Assembly: GCF_000005505.3 (NCBI RefSeq)
Contig: NC_016132.3
Span: 868,001 to 932,000 of the forward strand
From: Brachypodium distachyon
Lineage: Eukaryota > Streptophyta > Magnoliopsida > Poales > Poaceae
Direction: 5' to 3'
DNA length: 64,000 nt
In this document: piece by piece, positions 1-12,360 of the stretch
How the letters are laid out: each line of letters opens with the position of its first letter
Numbering within the stretch: the first letter of the stretch is position 1
Position numbers and translations under genes: made by a program
The notes under the pieces: generated by a model
The model's database searches: none
Seen by the model: only the letters and a program-made list of their open reading frames with translations
Told to the model about the DNA's origin: nothing

Positions 1-3000
1 TAGCACTTGATTCTACTCTGTTTTAGTTAATCGGATTGAGCAAAGAACCAGGCCACGTTATGTTTTGAGAGTGGTCGTTGATCCAAATCAACACGTTCCC
101 ACGTCGGCGCTGCCCCTCGTAGCTAGGCTAGTTCCTCTTTTGCACATGCACATACGTTACATGCATGTTCTACCTATAAAAGAGTATTCTTTTCTTTACA
201 CGTAGAAAACTACAGTATATGCTACCGGTACGTACGCGTTGAATCCTACCTACTCTTGCTAGTTAGGCCTGTTTCTGTTCTCCACTTTTAGACACGAGAT
301 ATTAGTTTAGCTGTGTCTTAGAGATGTGGCATACATAATCTATGCAGATGATAACCATGTAAACCTAAGTGGCACCCACGAGCGAGCACGAACCCCCCGG
401 TTCAAAAAAAACATTTCAAGTGTCAAAACAACGAAATAATCTAGGAGTAGTATACATTTACACGCCTCCGCCTTGTATATGCATGCATCCAATCTTTTAT
501 TATAGAAAAAAAGATGTCCTGGACACAGCAATATATACTCTTCTTTTATTACCCGTAATTTTTTTTTATAAAAAACAAGGATGAAAAGATATGAGCCTGT
601 ACATGTGCAAAAAAAAAAAGATGTCATTGATATACCTAATAAACCCTTTATCCAATGTACTGCTCATGCTCGTGCTGTGGGAGCTATTTCCAAGCGGTCC
701 CGGCAGATGATAGCTTGCCAGCATGCTGTACGAGAGATTATTCGAGTACGCCATCGCTTTCTCGTTTACGTCTCCTGGCTGCCGACTGTATGTGCGACAG
801 GGTTCCACACCGGATGGGCCACCGGTTTCCCAAAGCTCATGGACAGTGACCACTTTACTCCACGGCTAGACCACGTATGCACCTTCTTCCCAGACGTCAC
901 GGTGCCTTCGATCGGCTGACAAAGATAAATTTCGGAAAAATTGCTACATGCATACATTACATCGTCTACCGGCAGTGCTTGATCAATAACTGAAAGCCTC
1001 CAATGCCGATGAAAGTTGAGCTAAACTAAAGCAGATTAATTCCCATCAAACAAAGCCTCTCCTGTTAGGTGGTTACGTGTACTGTGTTTCAGAGCTTTTT
1101 CTTTCTTTCTTTCTCGAGCCTCAGAGGTGTGTGTGACCTGGCCTTTGATATGTCCGCAAGCTCGGCCGGGTTCACGTGCCACACACGTTAATAGCAAAGC
1201 TTTGTGGAAACAAATGAGCAAGAGACACATACATGCGTTAATATTATAGCAGAGCTGGTACTTTGGACTTTTGGAGTAAAGTGGTCACTGTCCATGAGCT
1301 TTGGTGGCAATATGCATCGGCCGACGGCCGTACTCCTTTAACGTCTCTCTCATGCCTGATGCCTGAAAGCGTATGATATACTGTGGAGCAGACCAGTCGT
1401 GGGAACTTTTCTGCCTAACCACGAGGAAGAGATAATTCAAGAACGACGTGGTAATAGTTACAATCAAATCGAGATAACAAATGCATTGCATGGGATTTAA
1501 TTTCTTTCGTGATGGAATAAATTTTCATGAAAACATATACTTCCTCCGTGCAACAAAACATGTCTCAACTTTGACTAAATTTGAATGCATCTATACACTA
1601 AGTGATGTCTAGATACATCCAAATTTTGACAAACTTAAGACACATCTTTTGTTGGACGGAGGTAGGATAATACTTCTCTATATAGTTACTTTTTGTTTAT
1701 TCGTAATCCCCTTTTCCCTGAATACCAAGGCTTGGTGGTAATCACGTTGTTAGCAAAATCGTGCCTAAGAAAGCTTGTCAAATAGGAAGAAACGACCCCT
1801 AATGGAGGAAGCTGGGTGTTTTATTTTTAAGTAAAACTGGAAAATACGTGGTACTAAGATAGGCCATGCTCGCCATAGCATTTTGTTGGTAGTAGAAGGT
1901 CACTTGTCACGACCAATGGAAAACCAGTGACATTGCATCAGTCTTGCTTGGAAAAAAAAAATTGGCGAGTTAGAATCTGCCGAGTCTTGAACCGTCTTTT
2001 TCGTGGCTGAAAAACACACTCTACTTGTGAATGACCGATCGTCGATCAACATGAAACGGAAACAATTCTTCTTTTTTCTGTAAAAGCACAACACAAAATT
2101 CCCTAGTGTAACGTGCAAATAACAAATCTCGATTCTGCGTGCCAACGTGGTCAATTTACTCGATTTCTTTTATCCCCAGGTCCTGTCATGCAATGGCACG
2201 AAAGTTCCTTCAATGAGATCTTAATAAATACTGTAAGCCTATTTATTTTTTTATTAACCAAACTTGAAAGAGAGAATGAATCAAAGGAAAGGAAGTGTGT
2301 GCCTGGAAGCAAAAGATACTACTCCACGAAGGACTAGAGTAGTAGCATTTCAACTTTCAAGGTAGTACTGAATTAGGCAAGCCGTGGGGCCTTGGATGAC
2401 ATACCCTGACAGCAGACGTCTTAATTCTCCGCTGGAACATCCAAACTCCAAATCAAATATTCCACGCGTTTGACCTGGCCATCTCGTTGGATCAACCACC
2501 TCACAATTCATATTCAATCAATCAATCAGATGGCCTATACATTTTTGCTTTGCCAGTTGCTGCCTCCTACTACCAATCACGAGCCAAACTGCTGCTACGT
2601 CAGGGGCATAACCCAACATAATCGTAGTTAATTCGTTCTGCAGATTTTCTATGCCATCTTCTGATTCACAAGACTGCTTGTAGTTACAGTATTTATACAA
2701 GTGAAAAGCATATATGCCCGAATAAAATACAGCTGGAGAGATAGACAGATATACATGCATGCTCCAAATTTGCAGACGTAGCAATCAGCAGGGAAGAGTT
2801 GGGCTGGCATTTGGCGAGGTCGTCGTCTGCTGCTGATAAAGGCGGCCATCCTCGAGAACTGGTCCATCGAGGTGTTCTTGGAAGGTTCTCCCATGTCAGG
2901 GAGCAGTTGACGTCGCTAGCTAAGCCACGAGACCCTCGACTTGCTCTGCATACGCACACACGCAGACGTGCACACTCGGGGGGCGGCCAACAACATCTGT

Positions 3001-3064
3001 CACGGGAAAGAAAGCAATTAAAGAAGAAGCTGCAGTCTGCAGAGAGGAAGAAGAAGAAGGAGAG
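1..3064. other. intergenic, 5' side of the first GT61 gene
   Basis: I see no supportable gene here. Short open frames on both strands overlap one another and lack recognisable domains. The only discrete element is a Stowaway-type MITE at 1,538-1,664. The last roughly 100 bases are purine-rich (AAGAAGAAG runs) and are probably the 5' untranslated region of the GT61 gene that starts at 3,065. Confidence 0.6.
1538..1664. mobile_element. Stowaway-like MITE (family A)
   Basis: The element starts with TACTTCCTCCGTGCAAC and ends with GTTGGACGGAGGTA, so its termini are inverted copies of the Stowaway CTCCNTCCG end, flanked by TA. The interior is AT-rich. The same family, with nearly the same interior, is present at 22,058-22,189. 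Tc1/mariner-derived MITEs of this type insert at TA. Confidence 0.75.
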
Positions 3065-5188
3065 ATGATGGGGGGCGATCAGGGAGGGAAGATGGTGAAG
3101 AGCTTGAGAGGCGCGGCGCAGAAGTACCTCGGCGTGGGGTTCTTGCTGGGGTTCTTCCTCGTCCTCCTCACCTACTTCACCGTCTCCGAGCAGTTCGCCA
3201 TCGCCGCGCCCAACGGTGAGCCGCCTCTCCAAAGATCGAGCTCTTCTTGATCGGCCGAAGATGCTCGTCTGGATTCAGATGGTCTTTGATTGATTGCTCT
3301 GCCATGGATTTTGTTTAATTTTCTACTCCGTGATTCTTTCTTGCACGCTTTCTTGGGGCACACCAAAGCATAACTCACCTCAAAAGCTGCGAATTTGTCC
3401 GGTTTTTCCTTTCGGCGATCCTTTTTTGGGCGCAACTTTTGCATGTTTCTTACCTCTGAATTGAGGACCGGGTCAAAATACAGAGATGTTCTTCTTCAGA
3501 GATAGCAGCATCAGCATGTTCTTGATCAGCTGAATTATAAGCAGATAATCAAGCCAAGGCATCGATCGCCCAAAATTCCAACTTCTTTGCCCCTGTTTCG
3601 AGCTTTCCGTATTGGGACTGACGGGAATTCAACTTGAATTTGCAGCTATCCGGAGGTCTTCACCGGGGCACAACACGCCGGCAACCCCGGCCGTGGCAGA
3701 GAAGACGCACCAGCTCCCCATCGTCAAAGGTAATCAAATCAAATCAACGCGTTCTCCCGATCATTCTCCTCTCGCTACTAACGAAATTGATCTCCCTTAT
3801 GAATTCACCACAATTCAACTGAATTCTGATCATGTAAATTCGTTGGCGTTTCATATGGAGCAGAGGAGGAAGAACCCAAACCCAAGCCAGAAGAAGTGCA
3901 GGAGAAGCCCCCACCTGTCGTGGACGAAGAGCAGGAGACCCACCCAGAAACAGAGGAGGCCCCTGGCGCTGGCAGCAGCACCGCTGTGCCCGTGAGAAGC
4001 ACGCCGGACGAGAGCGCGCCGGCGAAGAAGCCGGCGTGCGACATCCAGGGTCCGTGGGCCTCCGACGTGTGCGCCATCGACGCCGGCGTGCGCATCCAGG
4101 GCTCCGCCCGCACGGTGCTCATCACGCCGCCCATCGAGTCCGGCGGCGCCAACCCGAACCCGCAGTCATGGCAGATCGTCGCCTACTCCCGCAAGCACCA
4201 GGCCGGCATGATCCCAATCACCGTGCGGGAGCTGGCCACGGCGGCGGAAGCCCCCGCCTGCGACGTCACCTCCGAGGTGCCCGCCATGGTGTTCGCCATG
4301 GGCGGCCTGACGGGCAACTACTGGCACGACTTCAGCGACGTGATGATCCCGCTCTACCTCCAGGCATCGAAGTTCCAGGGCGAGGTCCAGCTCGTGGTCA
4401 CCAACCTCCAGCCATGGTACGCCGGCAAGTACCGGCAGATCCTCGGCAAGCTCTCCAAGTACCAAATCATCGACATGGATAACGACAAACAGGTGAGGTG
4501 CTACCCGCGGGGCAGCGTGGTGGGCATCCGGATGCACAAGGAATTCAGCATCGATCCGGAGAAGGCCCCCACGGGGCACTCGATGCCGGAGTTCACGGCC
4601 TTCCTCCGCGACGTCTTCTCCCTCCCGCGGGCCAAGCCGACGCCGCCCGCCGCCATTGTTTCCGGTGAGAAGAAGCCGAGGATGATGATCATCTCGCGGC
4701 GCCACCCGCGGGCGCTGGTGAACGTGGCGGCGGTGAAGGCCATGGCGGAGCGGGTCGGGTTCGAGGTGGTGATCGGCGACCCCCCGTTCAGCCAGGACGT
4801 GGGCGCGTTCGCGGCGGAGGTGAACACCGCCGACGTGCTCCTCGGCGTCCACGGCGCCGGGCTGACAAACTCCCTGTTCCTCCCCACGGGGGCCGTGTTC
4901 ATCCAGATCGTGCCCTACGGGAAGATGGAGCACATCGCGGAGACGGATTTCGGGATCCCCGCTTTTGACATGGGGTTGCATTACGTCGCGTATTCCGCCG
5001 GCGTCGAGGAGAGCTCGCTGGTGGAGACGCTGGGGAGGGGCCACGTGGCGGTCGCGGATCCCGAGGCCGTGCACCGGAGCGGCTGGGACAAGGTGGCGGA
5101 GTATTATTTGGGCCGGCAGGACGTGAAGCTGGATCTGGCCCGGTTTGAGCCCGTGCTGCTCAAGGCCATGGCCACGCTCAGGGAGTAA
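3065..5188 (+). CDS. GT61-family glycosyltransferase, 519 aa, three exons
   Basis: Exons are 3,065-3,215, 3,646-3,729 and 3,864-5,188; both introns are GT-AG and phase 1, and the joined frame runs to TAA. The protein is a type II membrane protein: a short basic cytosolic end, one hydrophobic segment at about residues 22-41, and an acidic, proline-rich stem encoded by exon 2 and early exon 3. The catalytic GT61 (DUF563) domain carries GNYWHDFSD near residue 229 and GVHGAGLTN near 406. GT61 enzymes act in the Golgi; grass members include xylan arabinosyl- and xylosyltransferases, so a cell-wall xylan role is likely, but donor and acceptor cannot be read from sequence. Codon usage is extremely GC-rich, as in many grass genes. 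ATG 3,065 gives the usual short cytosolic tail; ATG 3,068 is also possible. A paralogue with the same exon pattern lies at 44,916-47,265 on the other strand. Confidence 0.93.
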
Positions 5189-5802
5189 TTAAGCTTGATT
5201 ATTGCCCGGCCGGATTATTCATCCTACATTGATAATTGGTTCGAGCTAGCTTAGGAGCAGTTCCATTTCTTCTTTTTTCTGTTCATGGATATTCTCTTTT
5301 TTTGTTTTGGGGGTTGCTTCTCTCTTTCTTCCCAGTTCTTTTCTAAAGGAGCTGGTGAATTGATCGAAGGGTTTACAGTGATTAATACACAGTATATATT
5401 TGTTTCAACCATTTGATTGGTCGACCGAGAAATAAGCATGTGAATCGTGAGTTATGTTTTTTCTTTTGCAATGTTTTCACGAGCAAATCGATCCATCTCA
5501 TGAATTGATCGAAAGGAGTATACTACAAATTGTGCACTTCTCTAGCAGGTAGGAGTATGTCTCTTTCAAAATCTCGACAGTACAGTTTGTTAATATCTTT
5601 CTTCCTCTTGTTTTTGTTCCTCTTTTTTCTGTGTTTTCGTTGTAACTTGAGCTTTGGTCTCGGAAATATATATAAGGTAGACAGTTGATACCTTCTTATC
5701 CAAAAAAAAGAAGATCGAAAAAAATTAGTACTACTCCGTACTAATAATATTTAAGCCGGACTCGTGTAAAGCAAGGAATTACCTGCGTAATGTTAAATTA
5801 TA

Positions 5803-5902
5803 TTCACTCCGTCTCATATTAAGTTTCGAAATATTACATGTATTTAATTACACATTTATTGGGTGTAAATACATCCATATTTTGAAAAATTGGAGTCACT
5901 TA
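5803..5902. mobile_element. degenerate Stowaway-like MITE
   Basis: The left end reads CACTCCGTCTCATATTAAGT and the interior contains the inverted counterpart GAGTCACTTAATAT, as in the Stowaway family whose ends resemble ACTCCGTCTCATATTAAG. The right terminal GGAGGGAGTA is missing, so the element is truncated or eroded on that side. Confidence 0.5.
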
Positions 5903-6537
5903 ATATACACATACACGCAAGTGGCGACAAACAGTGCAAGAGAAATATACACGGAGTATTGATACCTAGCTACAGGCATAGGTCGGCTGTATGCATCAAT
6001 AGTTGTATAGGCCGAGATTTTTCTTCTACAAATACAAAAAGGGCTAGAAATATAGGTAGAATCCGACCTGTATTTTCTATGTACAACATGCGGGCATGAA
6101 CGTAACATACTAGTACGAGTAGTACGATGGGCATGTGCGAGAAGACTGCAGGCGCCGAACGACGTGCGAACGTGTTGAATGCATATCAACGACCTCCAGG
6201 AGCAAACGTAACGTGTCCCATTTCCTTGCTCACTCCAGATAATCGCATGCCACGCAGTTTTCTTATTTAACTGTTGCGATGAATTATATGCCAACTAGCA
6301 ATAATAAATTATTTATCTTGCGCAACCAGCAGTAATCATGCAGGCGTTGTTCAACAAGACAATAAGTTGTTAGGATCTTGCTCTCTCTAGTTAATTTGGT
6401 GTACGAAAACTATAAAATTAATCTTTTTTCTGTAAAAAAAATTAACACCAACGCAAATGCGTACGTGTAGACATATACATGATACAATGGCTGTTATATA
6501 ATTGCAAAATATAAACTATTTATCGCTAGAAAGTGAG

Positions 6538-6654
6538 TACTCTCTCTGATCCTAAATTCTTGATTCAAATTTATCTAAATATGAATGTATCTATTCTTAA
6601 AAAGCATTGAAATACATGCAATATTTCGATGACAATTTAGGATCGGAGGGAGTA
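6538..6654. mobile_element. Stowaway-like MITE (family B)
   Basis: The element is bounded by TA. It begins TACTCTCTCTGATCCTAAAT and ends AGGATCGGAGGGAGTA, the two ends being inverted copies of each other. The interior is AT-rich with the phrase AATATGAATGTATCTATT. The same family recurs at 7,659, 27,442 and 63,889. Confidence 0.8.
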
Positions 6655-7047
6655 CATGTATAACCGGCTGCCAGCAATCCATCCACGAACGAAGTCACTG
6701 GCTAGCAATAAGTGTATACAAAATTTCAGCGCAATTAACTAATAAAAGGTTGTTACATTGTTGAACCGTACGTGAGTGAAAAACATATATACGAGACCTT
6801 GAGTATACTACGTACATTACTACTGTACTTTAATTACGTGTACGTGCTGAACACCTTTTCAAAGACGAGCGCGCTAGTCGTGTTGGCGGTGCATAGCTGT
6901 TCGATCTCTGTCGTCGCATGCATGCATGCATGTGATCGATCGAGCAACCCAACTGCCCCCCAATCTGCTAAAGATCGAGCATGCAAACGTTGACTCGTAT
7001 TAAGTTGGAGTTGGTGGCGATGATACGGTTGCCCGTAGATTAATTTC

Positions 7048-7147
7048 GTTAAAATTTACAACCAATATGTCACTGCTCGTTATTTTTTTTTTCTCCAGTT
7101 AAAATTACAACCAATATGTCACTGTCCGTTATTTTCTTTTTCTCCAG
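7048..7147. repeat. 50-bp direct tandem duplication
   Basis: Two adjacent copies (7,048-7,097 and 7,098-7,147) share GTTAAAAT, ACAACCAATATGTCACTG, CGTTATTTT and TTCTCCA. They differ by a few substitutions and by the T-run length. There is no coding potential. Confidence 0.75.
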
Positions 7148-7261
7148 TTTTTTCATGATTTTTCTTACTCCATCTTACAACCGACGCCACCACACCCGCA
7201 TGCCGACCTCGACGGCACCATGAGTTGCCTACACAAAAAATAAAAATAAATAATTTGTGAT

Positions 7262-7295
7262 TTTATTGACCCGTAGCAACGCGCGGGGACACCGG
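7262..7295 (+). mobile_element. possible Helitron 3' terminus
   Basis: The sequence ACCCGTAGCAACGCGCGGGG can form a short GC hairpin (CCCG..CGGG). It is followed within about ten bases by CTAG-T, the arrangement of a Helitron 3' end. No matching 5' end (A-TC...) was located, so only the terminus is claimed. Confidence 0.35.
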
Positions 7296-7658
7296 CTAGT
7301 AATTAACACTTGTGAGGTTGCGAGGTTGGAATTAATTAAAATGTCCGAACACGAGCTAGCAGATCGACAACAAATTGATACGGATCTTGTGATTTGTGTT
7401 AAAATCACATCTTTTCTTTATGACGGGTGAGAGTTTGTAAAATTTGTTGATAAGATATTGCGCACTAAATTTGCTGTAAAAAAGGTTCACCGTATATTTT
7501 TTTAAATCTACCATTCGAGTTCGGCCGACAGATATAAACCCCTCCTATCATCGATCAGTTTGCTAATAAACTATGTTAATACCCCCGTTTCCGTTTAGGT
7601 AGGACGTACACGTCCAAACTTATGTATGCACAAACGCGGACATGAATGAATATGCTGC

Positions 7659-7772
7659 TACTTCTGATCCTAAATTCTTGATTCAAATTTGTCCAAATAT
7701 GAATGTATCTATTTTTAAAAAGTATCTAGATACATGTAATATTTCAACAACAATATAGGATCGGAGGGAGTA
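7659..7772. mobile_element. Stowaway-like MITE (family B)
   Basis: This TA-bounded element begins TACTTCTGATCCTAAATTC and ends AGGATCGGAGGGAGTA. It is very similar inside to the elements at 6,538 and 27,442, differing by small changes such as TTTTTAAAAAGTATCTAG in the middle. Confidence 0.8.
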
Positions 7773-8640
7773 GTCGCTAAATCATGTGTTGGCAATAATC
7801 ACATTATGTGTACTTTTCCGTTCATTTCAGCAGCCCCATGTAGTGTCATCGATCAATCCATCACTTAATCATTAAGGACTGATCGTAACATGCATCAAAG
7901 AGACGAATCAACCAAATCCGTGCATGTGCTAGCTAACTTATGTACCTGTTCCGGTTCAATTGGCGGCCGGAGAGAACTTAGCCGTTGAGATGTCATCATC
8001 GATCGACCAGCTCCCGTATATAGCCGCCACGTACGTGCCCAGCTCCGATCGAGCTCTCTTGTCAGAAAAGGAAGCTACTAGCGATTAATTCGGATTGGGA
8101 TATCTGGGATGATATAGCCAACGGTTGCTTTTACACCTTGCTTAATGGCGTACTACTAGCTAATACTAGCTAGTTAACCAGATCAGACGGCTGCCATTGA
8201 TTAAGGCCGCCGCCGATTCAGAGCTTGGATCATGCGTATTATATGGGGGGGTGGCCACCAACTCCCCAAGTCCCCAACGACTATTCTGACGACGATGCAT
8301 GACGCGCGTCGATCGACTAGCTCAAATTAAAGCAGCGTCGAAAAATATGCATGCAGGAGGTAGAAGAGGAAAATCTTTCTGTTTGTAATTAAGCGCACAC
8401 AAGACATTCCACCAAGGCCTGTGTAGCGATCTTGGGTGATTCCGTGGTCTTAATTATTCCTTTTGATCCAAGGAGTATTTTCGATAGTGGTACTCCGTAG
8501 TAAAAGTACTGTACGTGTATTTGTCGTGAAACGTAGAGACTACGGAGGGTACATTCATGGTATGTTCATGTCCTTTCCGTCGTAGCTTTGATAGCTGACC
8601 AACATGCCGGTCCGGGTCCGGCCCGCTCCCCTGCTCTTAT

Positions 8641-9365
8641 TTTGGAGCAACGATCTGGCTTTATTGATTCAAGAGACAACGTACAAAAAATCGATACACG
8701 AACGAACACAAATAATAAAGAAACTCAACAAAACTAAAAGCTTTATTGTAGTCCTTCGAACTAAACTTCTCTTGATCCATCATTTGCATCTTGATGATTC
8801 TTCACGTATTTGTTGACAAAATTACAGAATACCATACTTGCACAAGCTGAACTAACCTTTCAGAGGTTTTGAGAAGCCGCATAAGCCTGCCCACCACAAA
8901 CGTCATTTAACGCACAAGCTGAACAAAATTACAGAATATCATGCTTGCACAAGCTGAACTAACGTCATTTAACGCACCATGGCCGGAGTCATACCCCTTG
9001 CAAGACAAGCTATAGAATTGATTTTTCGTCGATGAATCTACAAGGAAAAAGACTAAAAACACGAAAAGACGTGTCGTGAGAACCAATGACTCCATCACAT
9101 AGGTTACAACGCCTACACCTGGAAGATAAAGAAACCAGGACACCAATCTTCTAGACGAAGACGTCTCCATCGCCAGACGCCACCGAGAAGAATACAATCT
9201 AACAAAAGAAATTAACGTACCAAAACTTTATGCCAGACGTTGATCCGTGGTTCCCCTCGTCTCATAAGGTCAGATCGGCCGTGAGAGACGAGGAGAACCA
9301 CTGGAGATTGAAGCTTCCTCGAAGACGACGGCTGCTAGGGTTTTTCTGGAAACCCGATGATCCCT
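8641..9365 (-). mobile_element. possible retroelement-like remnant
   Basis: On the minus strand this block ends with AATAAAGCCAGATCG-like sequence (the plus strand shows CGATCTGGCTTTATTGATTC near 8,651). It also contains a short direct duplication around CACAAGCTGAAC (8,841 and 8,911). The layout, a GC-rich body followed by an AT-rich AATAAAG tail, resembles other blocks at 11,660, 29,085 and 34,050. I infer a degraded non-LTR-type retroelement or retrotransposed 3' end. There is no protein domain to prove it. Confidence 0.3.
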
Positions 9366-11659
9366 TTTAAGCGGCATGAATATGCTAACCTTGTTTAGCG
9401 CGGCATGAGCCCGAGGCCCGCATATAAACATGTCGCGTCATGCCATCCTACCAGGATACGTGGAGGTAGGCCCAATAGCCCACCCAGGCCCGTCTAGCTC
9501 GCCCGGAATGAGAAAAATCGAAAGGGAATGTAAACTGAATAAAAAAAAAGCTAAACAGGCTGTGCAGTGCCGCTTCACGTGCTCGAACCAGTTGATACGG
9601 CGTATGACGGAAATAGACGCCCTGAGAATTTGGCCGAATCTTCACAGTACAAATAATCAGTCGGCAATTATATTTCCAGTTTCTCAATGGCTAGCTCTCC
9701 GATGCAAACCACAAACCAAATAGAATAGGCAATCTCTAGGCTAGCTCCTAGCCTAATCTCACGTGAAATAGCAACGGCAGTAATTTCCAAGATACACTAG
9801 CAATCAAGAAAATAGGGGAATTAGGTTTACTAGATGCAAACCTAATCAAAACAACAGGCAGACCCCAGCAGCCGTGGGTATCACCTGAATGATCCAAAGA
9901 GGAACACGCAGCGACTGGAGAAGATCATCTCCAATCCACACGCACGGCAACAAAACCCACGTTGGGATTCTCAACAGATAATAACAGGACTTGGCTGCCG
10001 CAACATCCTGGTGATTTTCTAGGTTATCTTAATCAAAAACGATTCTATGCCTTATTACATGGCCGGGTGGCCTATATATAATGCACGCATGCATCCTTAG
10101 TTGGACTTTGTAACATGGTTCGACACCAACACGGACTGAAACCAAAACGACTAATAAACCAAGTATGCACTTTTTTCCTAAAGAGAAACCTTGACGCTTC
10201 ATTTTTTAAAAACACCATACGTATAGATAGAAAGAGCAGAACTAGAAAACTATTCGGGACTAGAAACAACTACTAGACGACAGACATGTAGTAACACAAA
10301 ACATGATTTTTGTTTAGATTTAATGGCAATTTAGCCCACCATAATATACCTGCATGGAGTCCTAAAAGTAGGCTTCACCTCATCCTCTGGAATAATTTGT
10401 ACTTCAGCCAAACCTTTTAAAACTAAAGTGTCGCTCGTGCCTTGAACCAACTTTGCATTCATGTCGACATGAGCGATAATGCGCCGACGAGCTAGTGCCA
10501 CGTACCTCACAGCCTTAATGGAATTATCAGTACATGTAGACAAGACCTCATCACCAGTGCTATTAGTTTATGCAGATTAAGTTAGCATGTTAAGACATGA
10601 CCAGTTTTTTAGATATTTAAACTTAAACCAGATTCACGTGACCGTACACGATATGTGTTGAGAATCTTCTCGAAAAATACTTCAACAATGGTGTATTATA
10701 ATTTTAAGATCTAAAAATTAAATGCTTTAGAGAATATCAGTGTACATACAAAACAATATATGTAGTTATATATATAGAACCCACGAACACTAATTAATTA
10801 TTATTTTTCACCACTACATATATTTCTCCCTAGTTCCTTGTTATAATGCTTTCCTATGAACATGAAAAAAGAATTTTATGACCATATGGATATTTGTACA
10901 TAGTTTGTAATTTTCAAGTGCCTCTTAGTGTACCGCGGCCCTTCCGTTGTCAATATCGGGCCGTGTGGGCTGCGTTAGTTGCGCCGGTCCAACTGCTTGC
11001 CCAGACAAACTCTAAATGAGTAAAAAAGAGAACAAAATAAATCTTGCGAACCAGTTCGAAGCCGATGGGGTGAGTAGGGCGGCTAAAGAGACAAACCCGA
11101 TTTACCTGTTTTTCTTTATTCTGACATGGACCCCACTATCAGTACCTTTTAATGTTTTAAATTGGAAAATGGGAAAATGAATTTACAAAGAATCCTCCAC
11201 TATATTAAAATGCTAATGAATAATTTTACAAAAATCCTTAAAATGTGAAATAAGTGTTATTATTTCAAAATGCACTAAGCAGTATAAAATATCAATCCTC
11301 AATTTAATTAATGAAAATAAAGACAAGACTTGTAAGAGAAATGTGGACATAACACCAAATCCCCAAAAAAATTTCCCAGGATTACAACAAAAATACAGTT
11401 ATCCAAATCACCTCCAAATGTCTCATAAGGGATTACAAGATAAAAAAAAAGTTGAATTTGGTAACTGAGATATCATGATAATTCATTTTGGTGTGGTGGT
11501 ACATTATTGATAGGGGAGAGCGTGCCTATTTATAGGACTACTACACCATTGGATTACTCCCAAGTGGCAACCATCCAAACTCTACAACTATAAACATGTT
11601 TATTCTAGAATACTCAACATAACTATTCTAGTTATAGAACTTTTCTAGTTTACCCTGAA
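9366..11659. other. intergenic, no gene recognised
   Basis: The stretch is moderately AT-rich. A 70-codon minus-strand frame at 10,331-10,543 has no recognisable domain. I see no terminal inverted repeats or long duplications. Confidence 0.5.
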
Positions 11660-12360
11660 TAATTTTTTTTGTGAAGAGAATCGCCGATCTATTAATAATC
11701 ATCAACAACAGTACAAAGAGCCCTACAAGTAATAAAAATTACAAATTGGTACTTGGACCATCCAGCGATGGCAACAATCACTAGAACGAGCCGAAGGCGG
11801 GCCACCGTCTTTGCCCCTCCATCAATAGAGCCGGCTAGAGCTTGCCAAAGGAGTGCTTGCGTGGTAGTAGACGGTGGGGTAGTCATCGTGCTAAGATGGC
11901 AAAGGACCAGCGCACCAGAGCAGCCACCATCGCCAAAGATGAGTACCATAGATCGAAAAAGCCAGACCTGAAACCACATGAAGAAACATGAACACCGACC
12001 AAAACCCAAGGGATTCGCTAGAAACCCAAAAAGTCGGCTGGATCCCAAGGGATTGGCCGGAAACACAACTCCACGCGCCCTCCTCTAGCGCTAGGCGCAA
12101 CACCGGAGCAAGGACAGGACGGGAAAGACCTTATTCTTACTATAAGATGTTGCCGTCGCCTCAGCATCTTGAAGAAGACACAAAAAAAAAACCTAAAACA
12201 AGAAAAGACAAGTCCTTCCGTTGGCGAGCGGCCGGGAACCGCCACACCTCCGAGGCCAAGGAAGCCTTCGGAGACGGGACGGGCCGGCGGCAGCGCCGAC
12301 GGGGAGGGACAATTTGAAACCAAGGTGGCGCCGCCGCCTGAGATCGCTTCCACCTAGGGA
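11660..12360 (-). mobile_element. possible retroelement-like remnant
   Basis: The plus strand starts with a T-run and CGATCTATTAATAATCATC, the complement of an AATAAT-rich tail, and turns strongly GC-rich toward 12,360. Open frames on both strands here (up to 124 codons) are compositional and show no domain. By organisation it matches the blocks at 8,641 and 29,085. The assignment is an inference. Confidence 0.3.

Larger units (their letters stand above)
5189..8640. other. gene-poor intergenic stretch with MITEs
   Basis: Downstream of the GT61 stop codon the sequence becomes AT-rich. It holds Stowaway-type elements (about 5,803-5,902, 6,538-6,654 and 7,659-7,772), a 50-bp tandem duplication (7,048-7,147), a possible Helitron 3' end near 7,262-7,295 and a short GCAT run near 6,918. 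No open frame here has a recognisable domain. Confidence 0.6.

Noticed and set aside
4166..5074. 302-codon minus-strand frame opposite the first GT61 gene
   Set aside because: It is a shadow of GC-rich codon usage (His/Arg/Val-rich antisense of the catalytic exon) with no domain.
11692..12357. Coding genes in the 11.7-12.4 kb GC-rich block
   Set aside because: Several overlapping frames on both strands have no domain, and the block has the polarity of a retroelement-like remnant.
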